NCBI RefSeq assembly: GCF_017308075.1
Contig: NZ_JAFKFX010000024.1
Coordinates: forward strand, 310,001 to 374,000
Reading direction: 5' to 3'
DNA length: 64,000 nucleotides
Source: Allobosea sp.
GTDB taxonomy: Bacteria > Pseudomonadota > Alphaproteobacteria > Rhizobiales > Beijerinckiaceae
Made by a program: the position numbers and the translations under genes. The notes below the pieces were generated by a model. That model was not told the origin of the DNA, did no database searches, and saw only the letters and a program-made list of their open reading frames with translations. Every line of letters starts with the position of its first letter. Position 1 is the first letter of the stretch. This document shows, piece by piece, positions 28,163-36,357 of this stretch.

Positions 28163-29003
28163 CGTCGCGGACTTTCTCGGCAGTGCCGACGGCGAGCGTC
28201 ATCGCGAGCGCGAAGGTCGCAGCCATCGAGCGGAAGGCACCATAATCGGCCTCGCTGACTTCGAGGCAGAGATCGCAATGCGCCGCCAGCGGGCTGAGGG
28301 CGCTATCGGTCAGGGCGATCACCGGCACGCCGGCAGCCTTTGCAGCGGCGGCCATCTCGATCGTCGCCGGGGTATAGGGCGCGCAACTCACCGCGATCAT
28401 CACATCGCCGGGACGGGCCATCGCGGCCTGCTCGGCCCCCAGCGAGGCGACATTGTCGACGAGCACTGCGCGGATGCCGACCTTGCCGAAGGCGTAGGCG
28501 AGATAGGCGACGACCGGGAACATGCGGCGCGCGCCGACGAGCACGATGGTACGCGCGGCGGCGAGCATGTCCGTCGCGGTCTCGATGTCCTCTGGGCGCA
28601 GACCGGAGCGCAGCCGCTTCAGCGAGGTCTCGCTGGCATGGATGAAACCGTCGAGGAGAACCGAAGCCATGTCGGCTCCGGCGGCCCCACCGTTGCGGAG
28701 CGCCGCGAGGCGCTCGCGATGATCCGGCAATTGCTGGCGCAGCCTGGTGCGGAAGACCTGCTGCAATTCGCTGAAGCCGGAATAGCCGAGCGCCTGGGCG
28801 AAGCGAACCAGCGTCGAGGGCTGCACGCCGGCCCTCTGCGCGATCTGCGAAGCGGTGTTCAACGCCATGTCGTCGGGATGGGCCAGGGCATGGTCGGCGA
28901 CCTGGCGCAGCCGCCGCGGCAGGAGCGGGGCACGCTCGCGCAGCAGCGCGACGAAGCCCTCGAAATCCGGCCTTGGCGTTCCCTGCTGAAGCTCTGCGGA
29001 CAT
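28155..29003 (-). CDS. iolR: MurR/RpiR family regulator, probable IolR
   Basis: 282 aa from the ATG at 29003. A GTG at 29078 is in frame but has no ribosome-binding site and runs through the operator-like site at 29063-29076. N-terminal RpiR helix-turn-helix: NTASQIAQRAGVQPSTLVRFAQALGY. C-terminal SIS domain (residues 115-250) with ARTIVLVGARRMFPVVAYLAYAFGKVG and ISCAPYTPATIEMAAAAKAAGVPVIALTDS, which binds a phosphosugar. As first gene of the leftward iol operon it most likely represses both iol promoters and is released by a phosphorylated intermediate made by IolC. Confidence 0.9.
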   Translation of the reverse strand: MSAELQQGTPRPDFEGFVALLRERAPLLPRRLRQVADHALAHPDDMALNTASQIAQRAGVQPSTLVRFAQALGYSGFSELQQVFRTRLRQQLPDHRERLAALRNGGAAGADMASVLLDGFIHASETSLKRLRSGLRPEDIETATDMLAAARTIVLVGARRMFPVVAYLAYAFGKVGIRAVLVDNVASLGAEQAAMARPGDVMIAVSCAPYTPATIEMAAAAKAAGVPVIALTDSALSPLAAHCDLCLEVSEADYGAFRSMAATFALAMTLAVGTAEKVRDDV

Positions 29004-29062
29004 GGGGCCCCGTTCGCGTCCGGCCGGCTCTGCGGCGGCCTTGACTTGCGGGTGGGAAGATT

Positions 29063-29076
29063 GAAATATTTGTTCC
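29063..29076. promoter_or_regulatory. IolR-like operator in the iolR/SDR divergent region
   Basis: On the minus strand the site reads GGAACAAATATTTC, that is GGAA-N6-TTTC. The Sinorhizobium meliloti IolR site is, from memory, the palindrome GGAA-N6-TTCC, so 7 of 8 defined bases match. It lies 60 bp before the iolR ATG and 59 bp before the preferred SDR start, suited to control both directions. Confidence 0.6.
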
Positions 29077-29134
29077 ACTAGTCAAGCAGAACAAAAAATC
29101 TGTGCCGAAAGCGGTCTCGGGGAGCAGGCGTCAA

Positions 29135-29935
29135 TTGTCGGAAACACCGAGCTTCGGCCGCAGTCTGGCCGGCAAGATCGCGATTGTCACCGGTGCGAGC
29201 CAGGGCCTGGGAGAGGCCGTCGCCCGCGAGTTCGCCGAACGCGGCGCCGCCGGCCTGATCGTTACCGGGCGCAACCGCGAACGCGGCGAAGCGGTGGCCC
29301 GAAGCCTGCGCTCCGGCGGCTGTGATGCCCGCTTCCATAGCGTCGACCTCGCCGACCTCACCGGCGTCAGGACGATCGTTCCGGCGGCCGACAAGGCCTT
29401 CGGGCGGGTCGACATCCTGGTCAACGCCGCCGGCGACACAGACCGCGGCACGATCTTCGACACCTCGCCCGAGCTCTATGAGCGCATCATGGCGGTCAAC
29501 CTGACCGCGCCCTTCTTCCTGATCCAGGACGCGGCGACGCTGATGCGGCGCGAGAAGCTCGCCGGCAGCATCGTCAACATCCAGTCGATGTCGGCCCATG
29601 GCGGCCAGCCCTTCATCGCCGCCTACAGCGTCTCGAAGGGCGCGCTGGCGACACTGACGAAAAACGCCGCCTACGGGCTGATCACCGACCGGATCCGCGT
29701 CAACGGCCTTAATATCGGCTGGATGGCGACGCCGGGCGAGGATGCGATCATGCGCCTGCGCCATGGCGCCGAGGATGGCTGGCTCGACAAGGCCGCCGGC
29801 GGCCAGCCCTTCGGGCGGCTGATCGACCCGCGCGAGGTCGCCAAGGCCGTCGCCTATCTCGCTTCGGGCGAATCCGGGCTGATGACCGGCGCCAACATCG
29901 ATTTCGACCAGACCATTCTAGGCGCGCACGACTAG
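29135..29935 (+). CDS. SDR family oxidoreductase in the inositol cluster
   Basis: 266 aa from a TTG at 29135, which has GGGGAGCAGG upstream; a GTG at 29102 without ribosome-binding site is the alternative. Classical SDR: IVTGASQGLGEAVAREF, ILVNAAG, catalytic Ser in IQSMSAHGG and YSVSKGALAT (Tyr-x-x-x-Lys). It is first in the rightward run followed by iolG, so it probably acts on an inositol isomer or a keto-inositol. Sequence does not show which. Confidence 0.82.
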   Translation: MSETPSFGRSLAGKIAIVTGASQGLGEAVAREFAERGAAGLIVTGRNRERGEAVARSLRSGGCDARFHSVDLADLTGVRTIVPAADKAFGRVDILVNAAGDTDRGTIFDTSPELYERIMAVNLTAPFFLIQDAATLMRREKLAGSIVNIQSMSAHGGQPFIAAYSVSKGALATLTKNAAYGLITDRIRVNGLNIGWMATPGEDAIMRLRHGAEDGWLDKAAGGQPFGRLIDPREVAKAVAYLASGESGLMTGANIDFDQTILGAHD

Positions 29936-29970
29936 GCGGCCGGACCACGACGACGGGAAACGGAATCACG

Positions 29971-30969
29971 ATGCGATTTGGTCTTTTGGGCGCCGGCAGG
30001 ATCGGCCGGATTCATGGGCTGAACGTCGCGGCGCGCGGCGATGCCACCCTGGTCGCGCTGGCCGATGCCGCGCAGGACGCCGCAGCCTCGCTCGCCGCCG
30101 CCTCCGGCGCCAAGGTCGCCAGCGCCGAGGCGATCCTCTCCGATTCCTCGATCGACGCCGTGCTGATCTGCACGCCGACCGACACCCATGCCGATCTGAT
30201 CGAGGCAGCGGTCTCGGCCGGCAAGGCGGTGTTCTGCGAGAAGCCGGTCGATCTCGACGCTGCCCGCATCCGCCGCTGCCTCGATGTCGTCGCGAAATCC
30301 GGCAAGCCCTTGATGATCGGCTTCAACCGCCGCTTCGATCCGAACTTCGCCGCGCTGGAAAAGCGCCTGCGCATGGGCGAGGCCGGCGCGATCGAGATTG
30401 TCAGCGTGATCTCGCGCGACCCCTCCCCGCCTCCGGTGGACTATGTGAAGCGCTCGGGCGGCCTGTTCCGCGACATGATGATCCATGATTTCGACATGGC
30501 GCGCTTCCTGCTCGCCGAGGAGCCGGTCGAAGTCTTCGCGCTCGGCTCGGCCCTGGTCGACCCGGCCATCGGCGCCGCCGGAGACGTCGACACCGCCGCC
30601 GTGCTGATGCGCACCGCGAGCGGCAGGATCGCCCAGATCTCGAACTCGCGCCGCGCATCCTACGGCTACGACCAGCGCATCGAGGTGCATGGCTCGCAGG
30701 GCATGCTGCGCGCCGGCAACATCCACGAGACCACGGTCGAGATCGCGACCGGCGCCGGCTTCCGGGCCGACCCGGTGCAGAACTTCTTCCTCGAACGCTA
30801 TGCCGGCGCCTACCGGGCAGAGCTCGACGCCTTCATTGCCGCCGTGCGCGACCGGCGCCAGCCGTCGCCTTCCGGGCAGGATGGGCTCAAGGCCCAGATC
30901 CTGGCCGATGCCGCGACGGAATCCCGCCGCACCGGCAAGCCGGTCGGCGTCGCTCTGGAGACGATTTGA
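29971..30969 (+). CDS. iolG: Inositol 2-dehydrogenase IolG (Gfo/Idh/MocA family)
   Basis: 332 aa NAD-dependent enzyme that oxidises myo-inositol to 2-keto-myo-inositol, the entry step. N-terminal Rossmann motif GLLGAGRIGRIHGLNV, the conserved CEKPVDLD with the catalytic Lys, and the C-terminal MMIHDFDMARFLL with the Asp/His pair. The ending PVGVALETI is also typical. It follows the SDR by 35 bp and its TGA is 2 bp before the phosphatase-like gene. Confidence 0.95.
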   Translation: MRFGLLGAGRIGRIHGLNVAARGDATLVALADAAQDAAASLAAASGAKVASAEAILSDSSIDAVLICTPTDTHADLIEAAVSAGKAVFCEKPVDLDAARIRRCLDVVAKSGKPLMIGFNRRFDPNFAALEKRLRMGEAGAIEIVSVISRDPSPPPVDYVKRSGGLFRDMMIHDFDMARFLLAEEPVEVFALGSALVDPAIGAAGDVDTAAVLMRTASGRIAQISNSRRASYGYDQRIEVHGSQGMLRAGNIHETTVEIATGAGFRADPVQNFFLERYAGAYRAELDAFIAAVRDRRQPSPSGQDGLKAQILADAATESRRTGKPVGVALETI

Positions 30970-30971
30970 CC

Positions 30972-31772
30972 ATGCTTGCCGCCGATCTCGACCTGCGCCA
31001 GTTCGCCGTTCTCGGCCTCGTCCAGGAGGCCAGCCGCCTGGCGCTGGACTATTTCCGCAAGAGCGACAGCCTCGGCATTACCATGAAGGGCGCGCAGGAC
31101 TGGCTCACCGTCGCCGACGGCGCCGTCGAGGCCCTGCTGCGCGAGCGCCTGGCGGTGCTCTTTCCCGACGACGCCGTGATCGGCGAGGAAGGCGGCGGCG
31201 AAGCGGCCGATGCGGTCTGGATCATCGATCCGATCGACGGCACCGCCAATTTCGCCCATGGCGACCGCAACTGGTGTATCTCGATCGGCCTCCTGCTGAA
31301 CGGCGTGCCCGAGATCGGCATCGTCTGCGCCCCGGCCCTCGACGAGATCTATGTCGGCAGACGCGGCCGAGGCGCGACCCTGAACGGCGAACCGCTTCGG
31401 GTTTCCGGCCAGGCCGACATCGCCCGCTCCTGCATCGAGATCGGCTGGTCAACGCGGATTTCGCACGCGGACTATCTCGCCACCGTGCAAGGGACGCTGG
31501 CGGCGGGCGCATCGATCAGGCGCGTCGGCTCGGGTACGCTCGGCATCTGCCATGTCGCCGCCGGCCGGACCGACGGCTATGCCGAGCGCCATATCAATGC
31601 CTGGGACGTCGCGGCCGCCATGGCGATCGCGGCCGAAGCCGGCGCCGACCTCAACGACTTCTTTGCCGGAGATGGCATCCGCACCGGCAACCCGATCCTC
31701 TGCTGCACGCCCGCCCTCTCCGCCGAGATGGAGCGGATCACTGGCATCATTTGCCGGCGCAGGGGTGATTGA
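30972..31772 (+). CDS. Inositol monophosphatase family protein
   Basis: 266 aa. Mg-dependent phosphatase with all metal motifs: the Glu pair in GEEGGGEAADAVW, then IDPIDGTANFAHGDRNW and the late INAWDVAAAMAIAAEAG. It probably hydrolyses inositol or sugar phosphates. It lies between iolG (2 bp) and an ABC importer of Afu/Fbp type (70 bp), so an uptake-then-dephosphorylate role is plausible: phosphate ester in, inositol or sugar freed for IolG. That role is inference. Start is the ATG at 30972. Confidence 0.93.
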   Translation: MLAADLDLRQFAVLGLVQEASRLALDYFRKSDSLGITMKGAQDWLTVADGAVEALLRERLAVLFPDDAVIGEEGGGEAADAVWIIDPIDGTANFAHGDRNWCISIGLLLNGVPEIGIVCAPALDEIYVGRRGRGATLNGEPLRVSGQADIARSCIEIGWSTRISHADYLATVQGTLAAGASIRRVGSGTLGICHVAAGRTDGYAERHINAWDVAAAMAIAAEAGADLNDFFAGDGIRTGNPILCCTPALSAEMERITGIICRRRGD

Positions 31773-31842
31773 TCTTTTCGGGCGAACGATCAGTATCGCT
31801 CCAAGAACAAAAGAACAAAAATCAACCATCGGGGAGGACGAC

Positions 31843-32883
31843 ATGCAGAAATCCAACTGGCTCCGGGCAGGGCTCCTGGCGACGCTCGCCGGCGGTGCAC
31901 TGCTCGCCGGGACGCCGGCAAAGGCGCAGGGCTCGCTCGTGCTCTATTGCGCCGTCCAGGAGGAGTGGTGCCGCGCGATGAGCTCGGCCTTCGAGAAGGA
32001 GACCGGGATCAAGGTCGCCATGACCCGCAAATCATCGGGCGAGATCTACGCCCAGGTGAAGGCCGAAGCCTCGAATCCGCGGGGCGACGTCTGGTGGGGC
32101 GGCACCGGCGACCCGCATCTGCAGGCGGCCGAGGAAGGGCTGACGCTGGAATACGAATCGCCGATGAACAAGGATCTCCATCCTTGGGCGACCTCGCAGT
32201 GGAACGCCGCCAAGAAGCGCTCGATCGGCATTTATGCCGGCGCGCTCGGCTTCGGCTACAACACCCAGCAGATCAAGGCCAAGGGTCTCGCCGAGCCGAA
32301 ATGCTGGGCCGATCTGCTCGATGCCAAGCTGAAGGACGACGTCCAGGTCGCCGATCCCAACTCCTCGGGCACGGCCTATACGCTGCTCGCCACCGTGGTT
32401 CAGCTGATGGGCGAGGAGAAGGGCTTCGACTACCTCAAGGCCCTGCACAAGAACATCAGCCAGTACACCAAGTCCGGCGCCGCGCCGGCCAAGGCGGCAA
32501 GCCTCGGCGAAACCGCCGTCGGCATCGTCTTCATCCACGACGTGGTGGTCTTCGCGGTCCAGGGCGACCCGATCAAGCCGGTCGCGCCCTGCGAGGGCAC
32601 CGGCTACGAGATCGGCTCGATGTCGATCGTCAAGGGCGCGCGCAATCTCGACAACGCCAAGAAGTTCTATGACTGGGCCCTGACGCCCGCGGCGCAGGCG
32701 CTGGCGGCGCCGGCAAAATCCTATCAGGTTCCCTCCAACAAGAACGCGCCCGTCCCCGCGCAGGCGCCGAAGATGTCGGAGATGAAGCTGATCGACTACG
32801 ACTTCGTCAAATACGGTTCCTCGGCCGAGCGTGTCCGGCTGCTCAGCAAATGGGACAAGGAGGTCAAGTCCCTGCCGAAGTAA
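31843..32883 (+). CDS. ABC transporter substrate-binding protein, AfuA/FbpA-like
   Basis: 346 aa from the ATG at 31843 with GGGGAGG ahead of it. Sec signal peptide (LLATLAGGALLAGTPAKA, cleavage near residue 28), then a two-lobe periplasmic binding fold with SLVLYCAVQEEWC, GDVWWGGTGD, FGYNTQQIKAKG, DPNSSGTAYT and IVFIHDVVVF. It belongs to the group annotated as iron(III)-binding, but I see none of the paired tyrosines usual for Fe(III) capture, and IHD and CEGTGYE lie where a sugar-phosphate binder such as AfuA of Actinobacillus has its ligand residues, as far as memory goes. Substrate may therefore be a phosphorylated sugar or inositol. Confidence 0.88.
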   Translation: MQKSNWLRAGLLATLAGGALLAGTPAKAQGSLVLYCAVQEEWCRAMSSAFEKETGIKVAMTRKSSGEIYAQVKAEASNPRGDVWWGGTGDPHLQAAEEGLTLEYESPMNKDLHPWATSQWNAAKKRSIGIYAGALGFGYNTQQIKAKGLAEPKCWADLLDAKLKDDVQVADPNSSGTAYTLLATVVQLMGEEKGFDYLKALHKNISQYTKSGAAPAKAASLGETAVGIVFIHDVVVFAVQGDPIKPVAPCEGTGYEIGSMSIVKGARNLDNAKKFYDWALTPAAQALAAPAKSYQVPSNKNAPVPAQAPKMSEMKLIDYDFVKYGSSAERVRLLSKWDKEVKSLPK

Positions 32884-32916
32884 GCACCGACGATCGAGAC
32901 GAGAGGACTGAAGACG

Positions 32917-35118
32917 ATGCGTTCCGCGACCCGGCTCGCGCTGCTGGTCGGCTGGCTCGGCTATGCGCTCATCCCCTGGTATCTTGCCGAGGGGATGAGC
33001 CTGACCGGATCCGGCTGGCTCGCAGGCTACCCATTCGGCAAGGCCGGAACCGCACTGGCGCTGGCGCTTTCAGGCGCCGCGCCCTGGCTGTTGCCGATCG
33101 GCCTGGTCCTGCTCGTCGCGACTCTGCTGAGCGGCAGGGAGTCGTCCCCCGCCACGGGGAAGATCCTGGCCTGGGCCGGTTTCGCCGGTCTCGTCCTCTT
33201 CTTCGCCCAGGGCTTCGCCGTCACGCTGAAGGGCCAGGGCATTCCCTGGCTCGCGGCCTTGCTGGGCGGTGCCGGCACCGCCCAGCCCGGGATGGGCTTC
33301 GGCGCCTTCCTGACCGTGCTGTCGCTGCTGCTGCTGCTCTGCCACGGCCTGGCCTATCGCGGGGTCTGCCGCGGCGATCTGTTCACGACCTCCTCGATCG
33401 GCATCGTCGTACTGCTGATCAGCCTGTTCATCTTCCTGCCGGTGGCGACGATCCTGCAGAGCGCGCTCGTCGATTCCGACGGGGCGCTGGCGCTCGCCGA
33501 TTTCGGCGAACGCTTCCTCAGCCCCAGCATCTGGGGGCTCGGCTGCCTCACCGCCAACACCAATTGCGGCGTCGCATGGAACACGCTGATCCTGGCGGTG
33601 CTGACCGGCATCATCACCACCCTGCTCGGCCTCGCCTGCGCGCTCCTGATCCTGCGCACCGGCATGCCCGGCAAGCGGGCCATGCGCCTGCTCACCGTGC
33701 TGCCGATCATCACGCCGCCCTTCGTCATCGGTCTCGCGCTGATCCTGCTCTTCGGCCGCTCCGGCCTGGTCTCGACGGTGCTGTTCGAGTGGTTTGGCAT
33801 CCCGCGCTCGCGCTGGATCTACGGCCTGCCGGGCGTGCTTCTGGCGCAGGTGCTCGCCTTCGCACCGATCGCCTTCCTGGTCCTGATCGGCGTGGTGCAA
33901 GGCATCGCGCCCAGCCTGGAAGAGGCCTCGCAGACGCTCGGCGCCAAGCGCTGGACGACGTTCCGCACCGTGACCTGGCCATTGCTGCGGCCCGGCCTCG
34001 CCAACTCGTTCCTGCTCGGCTTCGTCGAGAGCATGGCCGATTTCGGCAACCCGCTGGTACTCGGCGGCAATTTCGAGGTGCTTTCGACCAAGATCTTCTT
34101 TGCCGTCGTCGGCGCCGCGCATAACCAGGGCCAGGCGGCGGTACTCGCCATCGTGCTGCTCGGTTTCACGCTCGCCGCCTTCTGGGCACAGCAGCGCTGG
34201 CTCGGCAGCAAGTCCTACACGACCGTCACCGGCAAGGGCGATTCCGGCCTGCCGACCCCCTTGCCGCGACGCATCACCTGGATCGCCGCGCTGGTGATCG
34301 TGCCCTGGGTGGCGCTGACCGCGATCATCTACATCGTCATCCTGATGGGCGGCTTCGTGAAGACGATGGGGCGCGACTACACCCCGACGCTGCAGCACTA
34401 CATCACCGGCTTCTCGGTCGATCTCAGCCGCGGCCTGCATTTCGACGGCTCGGCCTGGCCATCCTTCTTCACCACGCTGAAGCTGGCGGCGATCTCGGCG
34501 CCGCTGACGGCGCTGGTCGGCCTGCTGACGGCCTATCTGCTGACGCGCCAGCGCTTCGCAGGCCGCGGCGCGCTCGAATTCGCGACCATGCTGAGCTTCG
34601 CCATTCCCGGCACTGTTCTCGGCGTCGCCTATATCCTCGCCTTCAACGTGCCGCCGGTCGAGATCACCGGCACCGGCCTGATCCTCGTCATCGCCTTCGT
34701 CTTCCGCAACATGCCGGTCGGCGTGCGCTCCGGCATCGCCGGCCTCTCGCAGATCGACAAGAGCCTGGACGAGGCTTCGGCCACGCTCTCGGCCCGCAGC
34801 TTCACCACGCTCTGGCGGGTCGTGCTGCCCCTGCTGCGCCCGGCCCTCGTCGCGGCCTTGGTCTACAGCTTCGTGCGCAGCATGACGACGGTCAGCGCCG
34901 TGATCTTCCTGGTTTCGGCCGAGTACAACCTCGCCACCGCCTATATCGTCGGGCGGGTCGAGGCCGGCGAGTTCGGGCTGGCGATCGCCTATTCCTCAGT
35001 GCTGATCGTGGTCATGGCCATCGGCATCAGCCTGATCCAACTCGGCGTCGGCGAGCGCAAGCTCGGCCGCCGCAGCGCGCCAGCCCTCGCGACCTCGGCC
35101 GCCGAGCCAGTCAAGTAA
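32917..35118 (+). CDS. Fused two-domain ABC permease, AfuB/FbpB-like
   Basis: 733 aa inner-membrane protein with about twelve to fourteen hydrophobic helices. Two binding-protein-dependent permease domains each have the cytoplasmic EAA loop: EEASQTLGAKRWTTFRTVTW and DEASATLSARSFTTLWRVVL. A single fused chain in place of two permeases is typical of Fbp/Afu-type importers. It sits 33 bp after the binding protein and 14 bp before the ATPase. Confidence 0.93.
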   Translation: MRSATRLALLVGWLGYALIPWYLAEGMSLTGSGWLAGYPFGKAGTALALALSGAAPWLLPIGLVLLVATLLSGRESSPATGKILAWAGFAGLVLFFAQGFAVTLKGQGIPWLAALLGGAGTAQPGMGFGAFLTVLSLLLLLCHGLAYRGVCRGDLFTTSSIGIVVLLISLFIFLPVATILQSALVDSDGALALADFGERFLSPSIWGLGCLTANTNCGVAWNTLILAVLTGIITTLLGLACALLILRTGMPGKRAMRLLTVLPIITPPFVIGLALILLFGRSGLVSTVLFEWFGIPRSRWIYGLPGVLLAQVLAFAPIAFLVLIGVVQGIAPSLEEASQTLGAKRWTTFRTVTWPLLRPGLANSFLLGFVESMADFGNPLVLGGNFEVLSTKIFFAVVGAAHNQGQAAVLAIVLLGFTLAAFWAQQRWLGSKSYTTVTGKGDSGLPTPLPRRITWIAALVIVPWVALTAIIYIVILMGGFVKTMGRDYTPTLQHYITGFSVDLSRGLHFDGSAWPSFFTTLKLAAISAPLTALVGLLTAYLLTRQRFAGRGALEFATMLSFAIPGTVLGVAYILAFNVPPVEITGTGLILVIAFVFRNMPVGVRSGIAGLSQIDKSLDEASATLSARSFTTLWRVVLPLLRPALVAALVYSFVRSMTTVSAVIFLVSAEYNLATAYIVGRVEAGEFGLAIAYSSVLIVVMAIGISLIQLGVGERKLGRRSAPALATSAAEPVK

Positions 35119-35132
35119 GGATCCGTACTGCG

Positions 35133-36200
35133 ATGACCAGGCAGGGCCCCGCCTCCGTCGAATTCCGCAATGTCAGCATGCGCTATGGCGCGGTCACGGC
35201 CGTCGACAATGTCAGCTTCGACATCGAGGCGGGCAAGCTGGTGACGCTGCTCGGCCCTTCCGGCTGCGGCAAGACCACGACGCTGCGGATGATCGCCGGG
35301 CTCGAGATCGCCAGCGCAGGCCAGATCCTGATCGGCGGCAAGGACGTCACCAAGCTCTCGGCGGCCGACCGCGACGTCAGCATGGTGTTCCAGTCCTATG
35401 CGCTCTTTCCGCATATGAACGTGCTGGAGAACGCCGCCTATGGCCCGATCGTGAAGGGCCTGCCGAAGGAAAAGGCGCGCGAGATGGCGCTGGAGAAGCT
35501 CGCCTTGGTCGGCCTCAAGGGCTTCGAGAAGCGCCTGCCGTCGGAATTGTCGGGCGGGCAGCAGCAGCGCGTCGCGGTCGCCCGCGCGCTGGTGCTGGAG
35601 CCGCAGGTGCTGCTCTTCGACGAGCCGCTCTCCAATCTCGACGCCAAGCTGCGCCGGCGCGTGCGCGAGGAAATCCGCGAGCTGCAGCAAAACCTCAACC
35701 TGACCGTCGCCTATGTCACCCACGACCAGGAGGAGGCGCTCGCCGTCTCCGACCGGATCATCGTGATGTCGAACGCCAGGATCGCCCAGGAAGGTGCACC
35801 GCGGGAGCTCTACGAACAGCCGGTCAACGCCTTCGTCGCCGACTTCATCGGCGACGCCAATCTGCTCGACGTCACGATCCGCTCGGTCGCCGGGGACACC
35901 GCGGAGACGGCGCTCGGCCCTGCGATCCTGTCGCTGCCGGCGCGCGGCCTGCCTCCCGGCCCCGCCCGGATCGCGATTCGCCCCGAGAGCCTTCTTATCG
36001 ACGGCCCGGCGGCCGGCGCTTCGCTACCCGGCACGGTGCGCAAATGCACCTATCTCGGCAACCATCAGGACATCATGGTCGCCACCGAGCTCGGCGAGCT
36101 TTTCGTCGTCCGCCACGGTACCCATGGCATGCTGGCGCCGGGCACGCCGGTGACGCTCGGTTTCGCCGGATCAGGCGTCACCCTGATCCCGCCCGCCTGA
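35133..36200 (+). CDS. ABC transporter ATP-binding protein, AfuC/FbpC-like
   Basis: 355 aa. Walker A LLGPSGCGKTTTLRMIAGL, Q-loop VFQSYALFPHM, signature LSGGQQQRVAVARAL, Walker B VLLFDEPLSNLDAKL and switch His in VTHDQEEAL. A TOBE-type regulatory domain occupies residues 240-355. It powers the importer encoded by the two preceding genes. The protein would serve the same substrate; a length of 346-355 aa is usual for FbpC/AfuC. Confidence 0.94.
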   Translation: MTRQGPASVEFRNVSMRYGAVTAVDNVSFDIEAGKLVTLLGPSGCGKTTTLRMIAGLEIASAGQILIGGKDVTKLSAADRDVSMVFQSYALFPHMNVLENAAYGPIVKGLPKEKAREMALEKLALVGLKGFEKRLPSELSGGQQQRVAVARALVLEPQVLLFDEPLSNLDAKLRRRVREEIRELQQNLNLTVAYVTHDQEEALAVSDRIIVMSNARIAQEGAPRELYEQPVNAFVADFIGDANLLDVTIRSVAGDTAETALGPAILSLPARGLPPGPARIAIRPESLLIDGPAAGASLPGTVRKCTYLGNHQDIMVATELGELFVVRHGTHGMLAPGTPVTLGFAGSGVTLIPPA

Positions 36201-36210
36201 CCTGGCACGA

Positions 36211-36224
36211 AGAATCACGATTCT
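36211..36224. terminator. Weak inverted repeat after the ABC operon
   Basis: Arms AGAATC/GATTCT with a 2-nt spacer, 10 bp past the ATPase stop. No U-run. It could be a weak hairpin or a regulatory site; the rest of 36225-36357 shows nothing else. Confidence 0.25.
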
Positions 36225-36357
36225 CAGATCGGTGATTTCTGCCGCAATATCAGCATGTTTGGCGTGCATAGGCGGTAAGCTGGCTAATGAAAATCTCAAG
36301 AATCCGGGCTATGCTGCGGCCCTGAGTCGATAGAATCTCGGAAAGACCCTCTGCACG

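Noticed and set aside
29004..29078. GTG start of iolR
   Set aside because: No ribosome-binding site and it overlaps an operator-like palindrome; ATG 29003 gives a normal RpiR length.
31843..32883. Ferric iron importer as the firm call
   Set aside because: Family naming suggests iron, but no Tyr-based Fe(III) site is visible, and the inositol/phosphatase context points elsewhere; left open.
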